A stretch of DNA of 64,000 bases from Bifidobacterium breve (GCA_945878865.1 CAMCUD010000004.1:124001-188000); one strand, 5' to 3'. Shown: positions 21,434 to 30,268, numbered from the stretch's first letter. Notes: generated from the letters alone by a model not told the origin. Numbers and translations are program-made.

Positions 21434-22108
21434 ATGGGCTCCCTGCTGCCCACCATCCTGCCGCTCGCGCTCGGCGCGGCCGTGAGCCCCACGCTCGCGG
21501 CGCTCGTCATCGCCGTGCTCGCCAGCGGAAAGGAGGGCCTGCGGCGGGCCGTCGCGCTGACCATCGGCGCGTCGATTCCTCTGATCCTCATCGCGGTCGT
21601 CGTCCTGCTGACCTTCCATGCGGCCGGGGTCGCCGAAGCGGGTCCACGCCACAAGAAGGTCGACGGGATCATCGACCTCGTCGCCGCCGTGCTGCTCGCC
21701 TACGTGGCGTTCCGCGCACTGCAGCCGCCCAAGACCCCGCAGGAGAAGCAAGCCGAGCGGGCCGAGCGCGCCCCCGGCGGTCCCGGCCGCTACGTCGCGC
21801 TGGGCGTGGGCATCATGGTCGTGAACTTCAGCACGCTCGCGCTCTTCGTCCCCGCGATGAAGGACATCGCCCGGGCCAAGGACGTCGGCGCGATCGGCGA
21901 AACGCTTGCCGCGGCGTTCGTCATTGTCATCGCGCTCATCCCGGCGTGGGTGCCGGTCGCGCTGCGTGCGGCGTTCCCCGAGCGCGCGCAGGAGATCCTC
22001 AAGCCCCTGGGCGTGTGGATGCACGACCATCAGCGCGCGCTGGGCGGCTGGGTCTCCGCGGTGTTCGCCGCGTACCTCGCCGTCAGGGGCGTGCTGGAGC
22101 TGCGCTGA
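21434..22108 (+). CDS. GAP family protein (Sap/LysE-like transporter)
   Basis: A 224-residue protein with six TM segments in two groups of three, separated by a charged loop (KTPQEKQAERAERAPGGPGR). The pattern LPLALGAAVSPTLAALVIAVLASG and the second-half GRYVALGVGIMVVNFSTLALFVPA match the GAP/Sap family, which includes the mycobacterial sulfolipid-1-addressing protein and is related to LysE exporters. It probably exports a lipid or small solute, but no substrate can be named. A TACCTT box lies 6 bases before the ATG. Its 3' end overlaps the convergent DUF3159 gene by 26 bases. Confidence 0.8.
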   Translation: MGSLLPTILPLALGAAVSPTLAALVIAVLASGKEGLRRAVALTIGASIPLILIAVVVLLTFHAAGVAEAGPRHKKVDGIIDLVAAVLLAYVAFRALQPPKTPQEKQAERAERAPGGPGRYVALGVGIMVVNFSTLALFVPAMKDIARAKDVGAIGETLAAAFVIVIALIPAWVPVALRAAFPERAQEILKPLGVWMHDHQRALGGWVSAVFAAYLAVRGVLELR

Positions 22109-22751
22109 CCGGCGGCGTGCGGATCAGCAGCCACGACAGGTAGATCCCGACGGCGAACAGCGGGACGCCCATCGCCGTCTTGGCGATGCCGAGCGCGAAC
22201 ACCGCGCCGGCGAGGTAGAGCGGGACCTGCACCAGCAGGCGCAGGCTGAACAGCCCCACCCAGATCCAGCTCGCCTTGCTGTAGCGGCTCATGCGATCGG
22301 GGTCCTCACGCCACTCGGTGCCGCGGCCCGTCGCGGTCTCGACGATGACGCCGATGAGCGGCCAGCGCACGATGATCGAGATGAGATAGCCCAGCGCGTA
22401 CCCGGCGTTGAGCAGGAGGCCCGGCAGGAAGAAGTCCTCCGCCTTGCCCGTGCGCGACACGACGAACGCGCTGAGCGCCAGCCCGCCGATGCCCGCAAGC
22501 GCGAACTGGACGGTCTCCTTGCGCGCGATGCGACCGATGGCGAAGAGCACGCCGATCGCGGCGGCGATGATCGCCGATGTCGTCGCCGTCTGGCCGGCGA
22601 TCGAGTAGGCGATGACGAAGACGACGGCGGGCGCCGCAGACTCGGCGATCCCGAGCGGGCCGCCGACCGCCTCGTGCAGCGCGGGGCCGGGGCCGGGGTC
22701 GTCCTCGTGCGTCGACTGGACGAGCGGATGGTGGTGCGGGTGCTCGCTCAT
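22083..22751 (-). CDS. DUF3159 domain membrane protein
   Basis: A 222-residue protein with a His-rich N-terminus (EHPHHHP) and six TM segments. The pattern with GGPLGIAESAAPAVVFVIAY, FALAGIGGLALSAFVV, then EDFFLPGLLLNAGYALGYLIS and the charged TEWREDPDRMSRY segment is that of DUF3159, an actinobacteria-specific family of unknown function. It starts 25 bases downstream of the E2 gene's stop on the same strand and is probably read from the same transcript. Functional ties to E2 are not expected. Confidence 0.85.
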   Translation of the reverse strand: MSEHPHHHPLVQSTHEDDPGPGPALHEAVGGPLGIAESAAPAVVFVIAYSIAGQTATTSAIIAAAIGVLFAIGRIARKETVQFALAGIGGLALSAFVVSRTGKAEDFFLPGLLLNAGYALGYLISIIVRWPLIGVIVETATGRGTEWREDPDRMSRYSKASWIWVGLFSLRLLVQVPLYLAGAVFALGIAKTAMGVPLFAVGIYLSWLLIRTPPVSAAPARP

Positions 22752-22776
22752 GCGGCCTGGATGTTCGCAGGCGAGC

Positions 22777-24141
22777 TCAGAACGCCAGCGCCAGCGGCTG
22801 CTCGAGCAGCTCGCGCACCCGCCGCAGGAACACCGCGGAGTCGGCGCCGTAGAGGATGCGGTGGTCGCTGGCGAGCGTCATCGCCATGACGTGGCCGGCG
22901 ACGATCTCACCGTTGCGGACGACCGCCTTCTCGGTCAGGCCGCCGACCGCGAGAATTGCCGACTGGCCCGGGTTGATGACGGCGGTGAAGTGCGCGACGC
23001 CGTACATCCCGAGGTTCGAAACGGTGAACGTGCCGCCGGAGACCTCCGGGGGCGTGATCGTGTTCTCGCGCACCTTGGCGGCGAGCGCGCGCGCCTCGCG
23101 GCCGATCTCGCCGAGCGACTTCTCGTCGGCGTCGAAGATCACCGGGACGACGAGCGACTCGGGCGCGGCAACCGCGATCCCGACGTTGATCCGCCCGTAC
23201 TGCTCGAACGCGCCGTCCTTGTAGGCGGCGTTCACGCGCGGGTGGTCGCGCAGCGCGAGCGCGCAGGCCTTGACCACCATGTCGTTATAGGACGGGGGCG
23301 GCGTGTCGCCGGCCACCGCCTTGAGCTGCGCGCGCAGCTCCACCGCGGCGGACATGTCGACCTCGGTGGTGACCTCGAAGCTCGGGATGGTCGCGCGGGA
23401 TTCGGCCATGCGCCGGGCGATGACCTGCTGGGAGCGCGACGGCTCGATCGTGGTGATGTCGCCCCGGTTGGTCCCGCGCTCGGTGACGGTGCCCGCAGCG
23501 GCAGCGGCAGCGGCAGCGGCGGCGGCAGCGGCCGGCGCCGGGCTCGGCTCGGGCACGGCCGGAGCCGGAGGTGCTGCTCCCGGCTGCGCGGCCTCGACAT
23601 CCGCGCGCACGATCCGCCCGCCCGGCCCGGTGCCGGTCACCGAGCGAAGGTCGACCCCGCGGTCTTGGGCGACCCGGCGCGCGACGGGCGACGCCTTGAT
23701 CCGCTCGCCGTCTGCGGCGGGAGCGGGAGCGGGAGCGGGAGCGGGTGCGGGTGCGGGCGCCGGCTCGGGCGGGCGCGCCGGTTCCTCGACGGCAGCCGCG
23801 GCCGCCTCGACCGGCGGTGCGGTCGGCTGCCCGCCGGCGGCGCCTTCACGGTCATCGACCGGGGCCTCGGTGGCCGCTGGCGCCGCGCCGTTCCCGCTGG
23901 GCGATTCGCCCTCGCCGAGCAATCGCGCGATGACCTCGCCGATCGGCAGCGTCGTGCCTTCCTCGGCGACGATCTCCAGGACGCCGTCGGCGTCGGCCTC
24001 GTAGGTCATCGTCGCCTTGTCGGTCTCGATCTCGGCGATCTCCTCGCCGCGCGCGACCTGATCTCCGGACGCCTTGAGCCAGCGGAGGATGGTCCCCTCC
24101 TCCATGGAGTCCGAGAGCCGGGGCATCACGATGTCGGGCAC
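22777..24141 (-). CDS. pdhC: 2-oxoacid dehydrogenase E2 (dihydrolipoamide acyltransferase)
   Basis: A 454-residue E2 core protein with one lipoyl domain (residues 1-80; the lipoylated lysine is K42 in ETDKATM), a long Ala/Pro linker, a peripheral-subunit-binding domain (SPVARRVAQDRGVDLRSVTG), a second Ala/Pro linker and the catalytic domain. The active-site histidine is H427 in DHRILYGAD; Tyr in place of the usual Asp is the form known from chloroplast and cyanobacterial E2 proteins. It would transfer acetyl groups to CoA in a pyruvate-type complex with the E1 genes at 31.3-33.4 kb and E3 at 43-44.5 kb. The start is GTG 24141, 7 bases after a TACGCT box. The acyl specificity is inferred. Confidence 0.9.
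   Translation of the reverse strand: MPDIVMPRLSDSMEEGTILRWLKASGDQVARGEEIAEIETDKATMTYEADADGVLEIVAEEGTTLPIGEVIARLLGEGESPSGNGAAPAATEAPVDDREGAAGGQPTAPPVEAAAAAVEEPARPPEPAPAPAPAPAPAPAPAADGERIKASPVARRVAQDRGVDLRSVTGTGPGGRIVRADVEAAQPGAAPPAPAVPEPSPAPAAAAAAAAAAAAAGTVTERGTNRGDITTIEPSRSQQVIARRMAESRATIPSFEVTTEVDMSAAVELRAQLKAVAGDTPPPSYNDMVVKACALALRDHPRVNAAYKDGAFEQYGRINVGIAVAAPESLVVPVIFDADEKSLGEIGREARALAAKVRENTITPPEVSGGTFTVSNLGMYGVAHFTAVINPGQSAILAVGGLTEKAVVRNGEIVAGHVMAMTLASDHRILYGADSAVFLRRVRELLEQPLALAF
23494..23530. repeat. CAGCGG-type hexamer repeat coding an Ala linker
   Basis: A short tandem GCAGCG/GGCAGC hexamer tract encodes a run of alanines in the linker of E2 between the subunit-binding and catalytic domains. 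Such tracts can change length by slippage, and linker length is tolerated in E2 proteins. Confidence 0.6.
23720..23760. repeat. GGGAGC-type hexamer repeat coding an Ala-Pro linker
   Basis: About five GAGCGG units followed by GTGCGG units encode the (Ala-Pro)n linker between the lipoyl and subunit-binding domains of E2. It is coding microsatellite sequence, not an intergenic repeat. Confidence 0.65.
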
Positions 24142-24148
24142 GCGCTTC

Positions 24149-24154
24149 AGCGTA
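24149..24154 (-). promoter_or_regulatory. -10 box TACGCT of the E2 gene
   Basis: TACGCT on the minus strand ends 7 bases before the GTG start of E2. It supports GTG rather than a downstream ATG as the first codon and suggests a leaderless transcript. The box lies in the 24-base gap after the diguanylate cyclase gene. Confidence 0.5.
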
Positions 24155-24165
24155 CCGGCCGCGGA

Positions 24166-26676
24166 CTACGCCGGCAGCAGCCTGCCGCCCATGAGCGCCG
24201 CCGCGTCCGATGATGGCTGCGCACGGGCGAACAGCCAGCCCTGGCCCAGGTCGCAGCCGAGCTCGGTGAGGACCCGCAGCTGGTCGGTCGTCTCGATGCC
24301 CTCGGCGACCGTCGTCATCCCGAGCGCGTGGGCGAGCGAGATGACCGCCTCGGCGATCGACGCGTCGCGCTTCTCGCGCCCGAGGCCCTGCACGAACGCC
24401 TTGTCGAGCTTCAGCACGTCGATGGGGAACCGGCGCAGATGCGACAGCGACGTGTAGCCGGCGCCGAAGTCGTCGATCGCCAGCCGGCAGCCCAGCGCCT
24501 TGAGCTCGGTCAGCCGCGCGCTGATCTCCGGACCGGCGCTCATCACGGCCGTCTCCGTCAGCTCGAGCCAGAGCGCGTCGCCAGGCAGGCCGGCCTCGTG
24601 CAGCGCGTCGTAGACCGTCGCGACGATGTCCGGCTGGACGAGCTGGCGCGGCGACAGGTTCACCGACACCGTCATGTCGGGGTGCCCGCTCGCGCGCCAG
24701 CGGGCGGCCTCGTGGCACGCCTCGCGCAGCACCCACGCGCCGACGGGGACGATCATCCCGGTGTCCTCGGCGAGCGGGATGAAGGTGTCCGGGCAGAGCA
24801 TGCCGCGCTCGGCGTGCTCCCACCGGGCGAGTGCCTCGAACGAGATGACCTCGCCGGTGTGGATGTCGGTCATCGGCTGGAAGTGCAGGCGCAGCTCGCC
24901 GCGCTCGCCGGCGCGGCGGAGCGCGTTCTCCAGGTCGAGCTGCTCGCGGGCGTGGGCGCGCATGGCGGCGTCGAAGAGCTCGAACCGGCCGCGGCCCAGC
25001 TCCTTGGCGCGGTACATCGCCGCGTCGGCGTCGCGCAGCAGGCCCTCGGCGCTGTCGTCGCGGCCGCCCGACAGGGCGATGCCGACGCTCGTATTGACGA
25101 ACAGTTCGTCCGTCCCCTCGAGGTTGAACGGCTCCTGGAAGACCTCGACGATCCGCTGGGCGATCGCCACGGCCTCGAGCTCGCCGACGACGTCCTCGCA
25201 CAGCACCGTGAACTCGTCGCCGCCGAAGCGCGCGACGGTGTCGCCGGGGCGCAGCGCGTGCTTCAGGCGTCGCGCGACCTCGCAGAGCAGCAGGTCGCCG
25301 ACCGCGTGGCCGAGCGAGTCGTTGACGAGCTTGAAGCGATCGAGGTCGAGGAAGTACACGGCGATCGACGCGGGCTTGCGCCGGCGCGAGCGGCGCAGCG
25401 CGAGATCGAGGCGATCGCTGAACAGGATCCGGTTGGGCAGGCCGGTCAGCGCGTCGCGCATCGCCAGGCGGGTGAGCTCGAGCTCGGCCTCCTTGCGGGT
25501 GCTGATGTCGCGGGTGACCGCGACGATCTCCGTCGGCGTCGCGCTGTCGTCGCCTGCGACGCCGCGCAGGGTCGACTCGAACCAGCGCACCTCGCCGTCG
25601 CCGCAGGTCATCCGGTACGACGCGGTCGCCCGGCCGCCGCGCTGGGCGCGCTGGAACGCCTCGCCGAGCACCGCGAAGTCCTGCTCGTGGACGAGCTCGA
25701 ACGGGGTCCGCTGCAGCAGTTGGGACGGCGCGAGGCCGAGCAGCGTCTGACACGCGGGGGACGCGTAGCGGTACGTGCCATCGGGCGCGTGGCGGGACAG
25801 AAAATCGCTCGAGTGCTCGGCGAGCATCCGGAACTCCGCCTCGCGCGTGGCGAGCTCGTGGCGCGCTTCGCGCTCCGACGTCACGTCCTCCATCGAGCCG
25901 ACCCACGCGGTGATCGCGCCCTCGCGGTTGCGCACCGGGCCGGTCTGGACGTCGACCCAGCGCACGGTGCCGTCCTCGCGCAGGACGCGGAACTCGAACC
26001 GCAGCTCGGTGCCGTCACGCAGCGCGGTGCGCGCCGTCGCCAGCGCGCTGTCGCGGTCGTCGGGGTGGACCCCGTCGGTCCAGCCGTCGCCGAGCTGGCG
26101 GGCGAGCGGGAGACCCATGATCGCCTGCATGCCGTCGTTGGACCACCGCAGCTTCCCGCGCGGGCTCATGAGGAACACGCCGTGCGGCGAGTGCGTGGCC
26201 AGCGTGCGGAACCGTCGCTCGCTCGCGGTCAGGGCCTCCTCGGTGAGCTTGCGCTCGCTGATGTCCAGGAGGTGGGCGATGGCGTAGGCCGGTTCGCCGT
26301 CCTCGCCCGGGACGAGGCTCGCGGTGACGAGCACCCAGCCGCTCGTGCCGTCCGGCCGCGACCAGCGGCGCTCGGCCTGGAAGCGGTCGAGCTGCCCGGC
26401 GCGCATGCGCATGCCGGCCGCGACGTCGTCGCGCGCGCCCTCGTAGGACAGGCCCGCGAACGGGCGCCCCTCGAGGTCCTCGCGCGGCAGGCCGAGCAGG
26501 CTCGCGAAGGCGCGATTGACCCGCAGAAGCGTGCCGTCGAGGCCGATGAGCGCCGTCCCGACAGGGGCGTGCTCGAAGGCCTGCATGAAGCTGGCGTCCG
26601 TGCGCAGCGGCATCTCAGCGGCAAGTGTCCCGGAGACTTCAGCTTCTGCGGCGTGGAGTGGACGAATGGCCGACAT
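24166..26676 (-). CDS. PAS-PAS-PAS-GGDEF-EAL c-di-GMP signalling protein
   Basis: An 836-residue soluble protein. Three PAS/PAC sensor units come first (around residues 30-145, 150-270 and 275-400), then GGDEF and EAL domains. The cyclase site is intact (RFGGDEFTV), with an RPGD product-inhibition site five residues before it. The phosphodiesterase site is also intact (EALARW, SVNLSPRQL, AIDDFGAGYTS, LKLDKAFV and EGIET). The protein could therefore make or break c-di-GMP depending on the PAS signals; no TM segment means the cue is intracellular. ATG at 26676 is used, and ATG at 26613 is a possible later start. The divergent TetR gene begins 102 bases away. The next gene downstream (E2) is unrelated. 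Confidence 0.9.
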   Translation of the reverse strand: MSAIRPLHAAEAEVSGTLAAEMPLRTDASFMQAFEHAPVGTALIGLDGTLLRVNRAFASLLGLPREDLEGRPFAGLSYEGARDDVAAGMRMRAGQLDRFQAERRWSRPDGTSGWVLVTASLVPGEDGEPAYAIAHLLDISERKLTEEALTASERRFRTLATHSPHGVFLMSPRGKLRWSNDGMQAIMGLPLARQLGDGWTDGVHPDDRDSALATARTALRDGTELRFEFRVLREDGTVRWVDVQTGPVRNREGAITAWVGSMEDVTSEREARHELATREAEFRMLAEHSSDFLSRHAPDGTYRYASPACQTLLGLAPSQLLQRTPFELVHEQDFAVLGEAFQRAQRGGRATASYRMTCGDGEVRWFESTLRGVAGDDSATPTEIVAVTRDISTRKEAELELTRLAMRDALTGLPNRILFSDRLDLALRRSRRRKPASIAVYFLDLDRFKLVNDSLGHAVGDLLLCEVARRLKHALRPGDTVARFGGDEFTVLCEDVVGELEAVAIAQRIVEVFQEPFNLEGTDELFVNTSVGIALSGGRDDSAEGLLRDADAAMYRAKELGRGRFELFDAAMRAHAREQLDLENALRRAGERGELRLHFQPMTDIHTGEVISFEALARWEHAERGMLCPDTFIPLAEDTGMIVPVGAWVLREACHEAARWRASGHPDMTVSVNLSPRQLVQPDIVATVYDALHEAGLPGDALWLELTETAVMSAGPEISARLTELKALGCRLAIDDFGAGYTSLSHLRRFPIDVLKLDKAFVQGLGREKRDASIAEAVISLAHALGMTTVAEGIETTDQLRVLTELGCDLGQGWLFARAQPSSDAAALMGGRLLPA

Positions 26677-26778
26677 GCACCACCTGCATCGGCCAAGCCC
26701 CGGTAGGCCTTGAGTGGATGGACGGACGACGCCCTCGTGTCCGGCGCGGGTGCTAGGCCCGGTAACGTGCCGCGGCCA

Positions 26779-27387
26779 ATGGACCGGTTGACGAAGCGCC
26801 AAGAGCGGCAGCAGGAGACGCGTCAGGCGTTGCTCGACGCCGCGGAACGCTGCTTCGCCGCCCGCGGCTACGACGCAGTCAGCGTGCCGGAGATCGCCAA
26901 GGAGGCGGGATTCACCACGGGCGCCGTGTACTCGAACTTCTCGGGCAAGGAGGCGCTCTTCCTCGCGCTGATGGAGCGCGCCATGGGCGGAGAGGCGGCG
27001 CGCCGCGCGCAGGCGATCGCCGAGGCGAAGACCGGTCGCGAGCGGGTCCGGCTTGTCGCCGACCTGTGGATCCACGTCGTGCAGGAGCGCCCTGAGGCGA
27101 TGATCCTCCTCCTGGACTTCTGGAGCTACTCGCGGCGCGATCCGGCGCTGCGGGAGGAGTTCGCCCGCCGCATGGCGATTACCCGTGGCGGGCTGGGCGC
27201 GCTCATCGCCGCCGACGCGCCGGACGCGCCGTCGCTGGAGATCGCCGAAGCCGGCTACGCGATGGCGCACGGCCTGGCCCTCCACCACCTCGCCGACCCG
27301 CAGGGCGTGCCCATCGAGCACCTCGAGCAGGCGCTGGTCTGGCTCTTCTCCGGCGCGGGGCTGGACGTTTCCGACTCTGTCGGATAA
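26779..27387 (+). CDS. TetR family transcriptional regulator
   Basis: A 202-residue repressor. The N-terminal helix-turn-helix is clear (RQALLDAAERCFAARGYDAV, PEIAKEAGFTTGAVYSNFSG, KEALFLALMERAM). The ligand-binding domain follows, with FWSYSRRDPALREEFARRM. The start is ATG 26779; upstream codons are unconvincing and a TAACGT box lies 10 bases before it. Its stop codon lies within a pair of palindromes that probably form the operator for the downstream lipase gene, so it is likely to control that gene and perhaps itself. Confidence 0.85.
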   Translation: MDRLTKRQERQQETRQALLDAAERCFAARGYDAVSVPEIAKEAGFTTGAVYSNFSGKEALFLALMERAMGGEAARRAQAIAEAKTGRERVRLVADLWIHVVQERPEAMILLLDFWSYSRRDPALREEFARRMAITRGGLGALIAADAPDAPSLEIAEAGYAMAHGLALHHLADPQGVPIEHLEQALVWLFSGAGLDVSDSVG

Positions 27388-27398
27388 CGTTCATTATC
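27370..27398. promoter_or_regulatory. Two adjoining palindromes, candidate TetR operator before the lipase
   Basis: TCCGAC-TCT-GTCGGA (27370-27384) is a perfect 6-bp inverted repeat. GATAA-CGTTCA-TTATC (27383-27398) is a perfect 5-bp repeat and AT-rich. Together they span the TetR stop codon and lie 53 bases upstream of the lipase GTG. This is the expected place for the operator of the adjacent TetR protein. Confidence 0.5.
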
Positions 27399-27451
27399 TC
27401 GACCGGGGCGGTTCCCCGAGGCGCCCGGTCGTCGCCAGGGAGGAGGGCGAA

Positions 27452-28648
27452 GTGGTTCGGTCAAGCAGGGCGCGCATCTGCGCGTACGCGGTCGCATTCG
27501 CGGCGGTGGTCACCCCCATAGTCCCCGCAGCAGCGTCGGCGTCCGACGCGTTCTTCGACCCTCCGGCGTCGCTGTCGATGGGGCGGCCGGGGGACGTCAT
27601 CCGCAGTGAACAGGTGCGGGTGGCGTCCCTCCCTGGCACCCGCGCATGGCGCGTGATGTACCAGTCGACGACCGCGACCGGCGAGCCCACCGCGGTGACC
27701 GGCCTCATCGTCGTTCCGCGGCGGATGCGCGCCACGACGCCGCTTGTCGGCATCGCGCCCGGCTTCCCGGGGATGGCCGACAAGTGTGCGCCGTCGAAGA
27801 CGATCCCGGGCGGCACCTCCGCCGAGCTTCCCCTGATGCTGCCGCTCGTCGAGCGCGGCTACGCGATCGCCGTCACCGACTACGAGGGGATGGGCACGCC
27901 CGGCGATCACCGCTACGTCGTCGGGGCGTCCGAGGCCCACGACGTCCTCGACGTCATGCGCGCCGCGCGCCGCTTCGCGCCGGCCGGGATTCCCGCCGAT
28001 TCACCCGCGGTGCTGTCGGGCTATTCCCAGGGCGGGCATGCGGCGATGATGACCGCCGAGCTGCAGTCCGACTACGCGCCCGACGTCCCGCTGCGCGGCG
28101 TGGCCGCCGGCGGCCTGCCGGGCGACTTCGAGGCGCTCGCCGACTACATGGACGGCACGCTGTTCTCGCCGCTGCTCATGGCGGTCGCGATCGCGTACGA
28201 CGCGGCGTACCCCGAGCTCGACCTCGACGCGGTGCTCACGCCGCGCGGGCGGCGCATCCGCGACCAGATCCGGCGCGGCTGCATCACCGACATCCTCACC
28301 GGCCCCGGCGCGTTCGTCCGCAGCAGCTCGGTGACGACGATCGACCTGCTCAAGGACCCGGCCTGGCTGGCGCGGCTGCGCAGCAACCTGGCGGGCACGC
28401 GCAAACCGCCGATGCCGCTCTACCTCTACCACGCGCGTGCCGACGAGGGCCTGCCGTTCGCGCAGGCGCTCGCAACCCGCAACCGGTACTGCGCGCTCGG
28501 AGCGAAGGTCCAGTGGCGCGAGCTGCACTTCACCGAGCACGCCACGGGGGCGCTCGTCGGGATCCCGCACGTGGTGCGGTGGCTCGATGCCCGGCTCCGT
28601 GGTGAGCCGGAGCCGGGCACCTGTCCGCCGGCTACCGCTCCTGGCTGA
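27452..28648 (+). CDS. Secreted lipase (secretory lipase LIP family)
   Basis: A 398-residue exported alpha/beta hydrolase. GTG at 27452 has GGGAGGAGGG just upstream and gives a signal peptide (VRSSRARICAYAVAFAAVV, cleavage near AASA). The nucleophile elbow is GYSQGGH. The order of blocks (APGFPGMADKCAPS, VTDYEGMGTPG, the GYSQGG elbow, then LYHARADEGLPFAQ with the acid and TEHATG with the histidine) matches the secretory lipase family (PF03583), known from Candida and actinobacteria. It should hydrolyse triglycerides or other esters outside the cell. The preceding TetR gene and its palindromes suggest inducible control. It ends in a 17-base overlap with the convergent methyltransferase gene. 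Confidence 0.87.
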   Translation: MVRSSRARICAYAVAFAAVVTPIVPAAASASDAFFDPPASLSMGRPGDVIRSEQVRVASLPGTRAWRVMYQSTTATGEPTAVTGLIVVPRRMRATTPLVGIAPGFPGMADKCAPSKTIPGGTSAELPLMLPLVERGYAIAVTDYEGMGTPGDHRYVVGASEAHDVLDVMRAARRFAPAGIPADSPAVLSGYSQGGHAAMMTAELQSDYAPDVPLRGVAAGGLPGDFEALADYMDGTLFSPLLMAVAIAYDAAYPELDLDAVLTPRGRRIRDQIRRGCITDILTGPGAFVRSSSVTTIDLLKDPAWLARLRSNLAGTRKPPMPLYLYHARADEGLPFAQALATRNRYCALGAKVQWRELHFTEHATGALVGIPHVVRWLDARLRGEPEPGTCPPATAPG

Positions 28649-29459
28649 TCACGACGAGGAAGAACTCCGCGTCGATGTGCAGCGACCCGTCGGTCGCAAC
28701 GTTGAGCTCGGTGTACAGCGCGCGCAGGTCCGCCCGCAGGTCGTCCCAGCGACCCTCGGCCTGGAGCTTGGCCTTCGCGCGCTTCGTCGGCCCGTAGTTC
28801 TCCTCGAAGAACGTCATGTACGCCTCGACGCTCGGGAACACGAACGGGTTCGTCCGGCGCGTGATCGTCACGTCGTCGCCGGCGAACAGCTCGCGCAGGA
28901 ACGCCTCGTCGCCCCAGCGCGCCGGCGGGGTGACGAACGCCGGCGGCGCCGGCATGTAGCGGCCCATGACCTGGAAGAGCCGGCCGATGAGCCCGTCCTT
29001 CGTCCAGTTCACCAAGGCGATGTGGCCGTCGGGCCGGCAGACACGCCGCAGCTCGGAGGCGATGACCTCCGCCCGCGGGGCGAACTGCACCCCGAAGATG
29101 CTCGTCACGACGTCGAAGCTGTCGTCCGCGTACGGAAGCGCCTCGGCGTCGCCCTGGGTGAACGGGATGGAGAGGCCGTCCGCGTCCGCGCGGGCGCGCG
29201 CGACGGCCAGGAGTTCCTCCACGAGGTCGAGGCCGCTCGCCCGAGCGCCTTCACGCGCGGCGGCAAGCGCGAGGTTGCCCGAGCCGGTTGCGACGTCGAG
29301 GAGATCCTTGCCGTCGACGTCGATCGCGTCGAGGATGGCGGCGGGCGGCACGTCGGCGATGTGTTGCGCGACGGCCGGGTAGTCGCCGTCGGCCCAGGTG
29401 GCGCGGTGCTGCTCCTTGAGCGCGGAGACGGCGGACGGGTCGGTGGTGCTGATGGCCAT
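28632..29459 (-). CDS. Class I SAM-dependent methyltransferase
   Basis: A 275-residue methyltransferase of the UbiE/COQ5-like type. Motif I is LLDVATGSGNLALAAA, followed by the acidic GLDLVEELL strand, motif II QGDAEALPYADDSFDVV and motif III ELRRVCRPDGHIALVNW. The substrate is unknown; an N-terminal segment with HRATWADGDYPAVA is shared with small-molecule methyltransferases. ATG at 29459 follows an AGGAGG site 6 bases upstream. The divergent HxlR gene starts 128 bases away, a common arrangement in which the regulator controls the enzyme. Confidence 0.87.
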   Translation of the reverse strand: MAISTTDPSAVSALKEQHRATWADGDYPAVAQHIADVPPAAILDAIDVDGKDLLDVATGSGNLALAAAREGARASGLDLVEELLAVARARADADGLSIPFTQGDAEALPYADDSFDVVTSIFGVQFAPRAEVIASELRRVCRPDGHIALVNWTKDGLIGRLFQVMGRYMPAPPAFVTPPARWGDEAFLRELFAGDDVTITRRTNPFVFPSVEAYMTFFEENYGPTKRAKAKLQAEGRWDDLRADLRALYTELNVATDGSLHIDAEFFLVVISQER

Positions 29460-29587
29460 GGTGGCCTCCTGATCGGGAACCCGGCGAGCGTCCCGCGCGG
29501 CGGCGCCCGGCTCCAGTCCAGGACGTGGACCCGCCCGAGTTCAGAAATCGGACTTGATCGACGCGCTCAGGGTGGGACCATCCGCGC

Positions 29588-30268
29588 ATGGAGGGTTACC
29601 GCGACTACTGCCCGCTCTCCCGCGCCGCGGAGATCTTCGCCACGCGGTGGACGCCGATCATCGTCCGCAACCTGCTGCTCGGCTGCGAGACGTTCTCCGA
29701 GCTGCGCGAGGGCGCGCCCGGCATCTCCCGCACGTTGCTGACGCAGCGTTTGCGCCTGCTCGAGCACCACGGCATCGTGGAGCGCCGAGGCGGTGAGGCG
29801 GGTCGCAGCACGTACGCGCTCACCCAGGCCGGGTGGGAGCTGGCCCCGGTCTGTGCCGCGCTGGGGTCCTGGGGCGAGCAGTGGATCGCGCTGTCCCCCG
29901 AGCACTTCGACGCGACGAAGGTCATGTGGGGCCTGAGCAAGGACATCGCTCCGGACACCCTGCCCGACGACCGCACTGTTGTGCGCTTCGACGTCACGAC
30001 GCCGGCACGCGAGTCGTACTGGCTGCTCCTCGACGCGCCGAACGTCGAGGTGTGCGATCGCCCGCCGACCGACCACGACGACGTCATCGTCCGTGCCGAC
30101 GTCGAGGCGCTCGTGCGCTGGCACCTCGGGGAGATCAGTCTGGGCGACGCGATGGCCGCGGGCGGCATGGCCGTCGACGGGCCGCTCGACCTCGAGCGGA
30201 TGGTGGCCGGCTGGGGCGGGAGCGCGTCGGTGGATGCGTTCGCGGCGCGGCTGGCGGCGAAGGTCTAG
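29588..30268 (+). CDS. HxlR family transcriptional regulator with C-terminal sterol-carrier-like domain
   Basis: A 226-residue regulator. The N-terminal HxlR winged helix spans residues 8-105 (CPLSRAAEIFATRWTPIIVR, then SRTLLTQRLRLLEHHGIVER and YALTQAGWEL). The C-terminal 110 residues (VRFDVTTPARESYWLLLD, with VEALVRWHLGEISLGDAM) resemble an SCP2-like fold, a combination known in actinobacterial HxlR proteins, perhaps for binding hydrophobic effectors. It is divergent from the methyltransferase gene, with 128 bases between starts. The intergenic stretch 29460-29587 shows no clear palindrome. Its end overlaps the next convergent gene by 4 bases. Confidence 0.88.
   Translation: MEGYRDYCPLSRAAEIFATRWTPIIVRNLLLGCETFSELREGAPGISRTLLTQRLRLLEHHGIVERRGGEAGRSTYALTQAGWELAPVCAALGSWGEQWIALSPEHFDATKVMWGLSKDIAPDTLPDDRTVVRFDVTTPARESYWLLLDAPNVEVCDRPPTDHDDVIVRADVEALVRWHLGEISLGDAMAAGGMAVDGPLDLERMVAGWGGSASVDAFAARLAAKV

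Noticed and set aside
23494-23760. CRISPR-like or VNTR repeat array
   Set aside because: The hexamer tracts are within the E2 gene and encode its Ala/Pro linkers; there are no spacers.
26677-27321. N-terminal extension of the GGDEF-EAL frame upstream of 26676
   Set aside because: It lies antisense to the clear TetR gene and shows no PAS or TM pattern.
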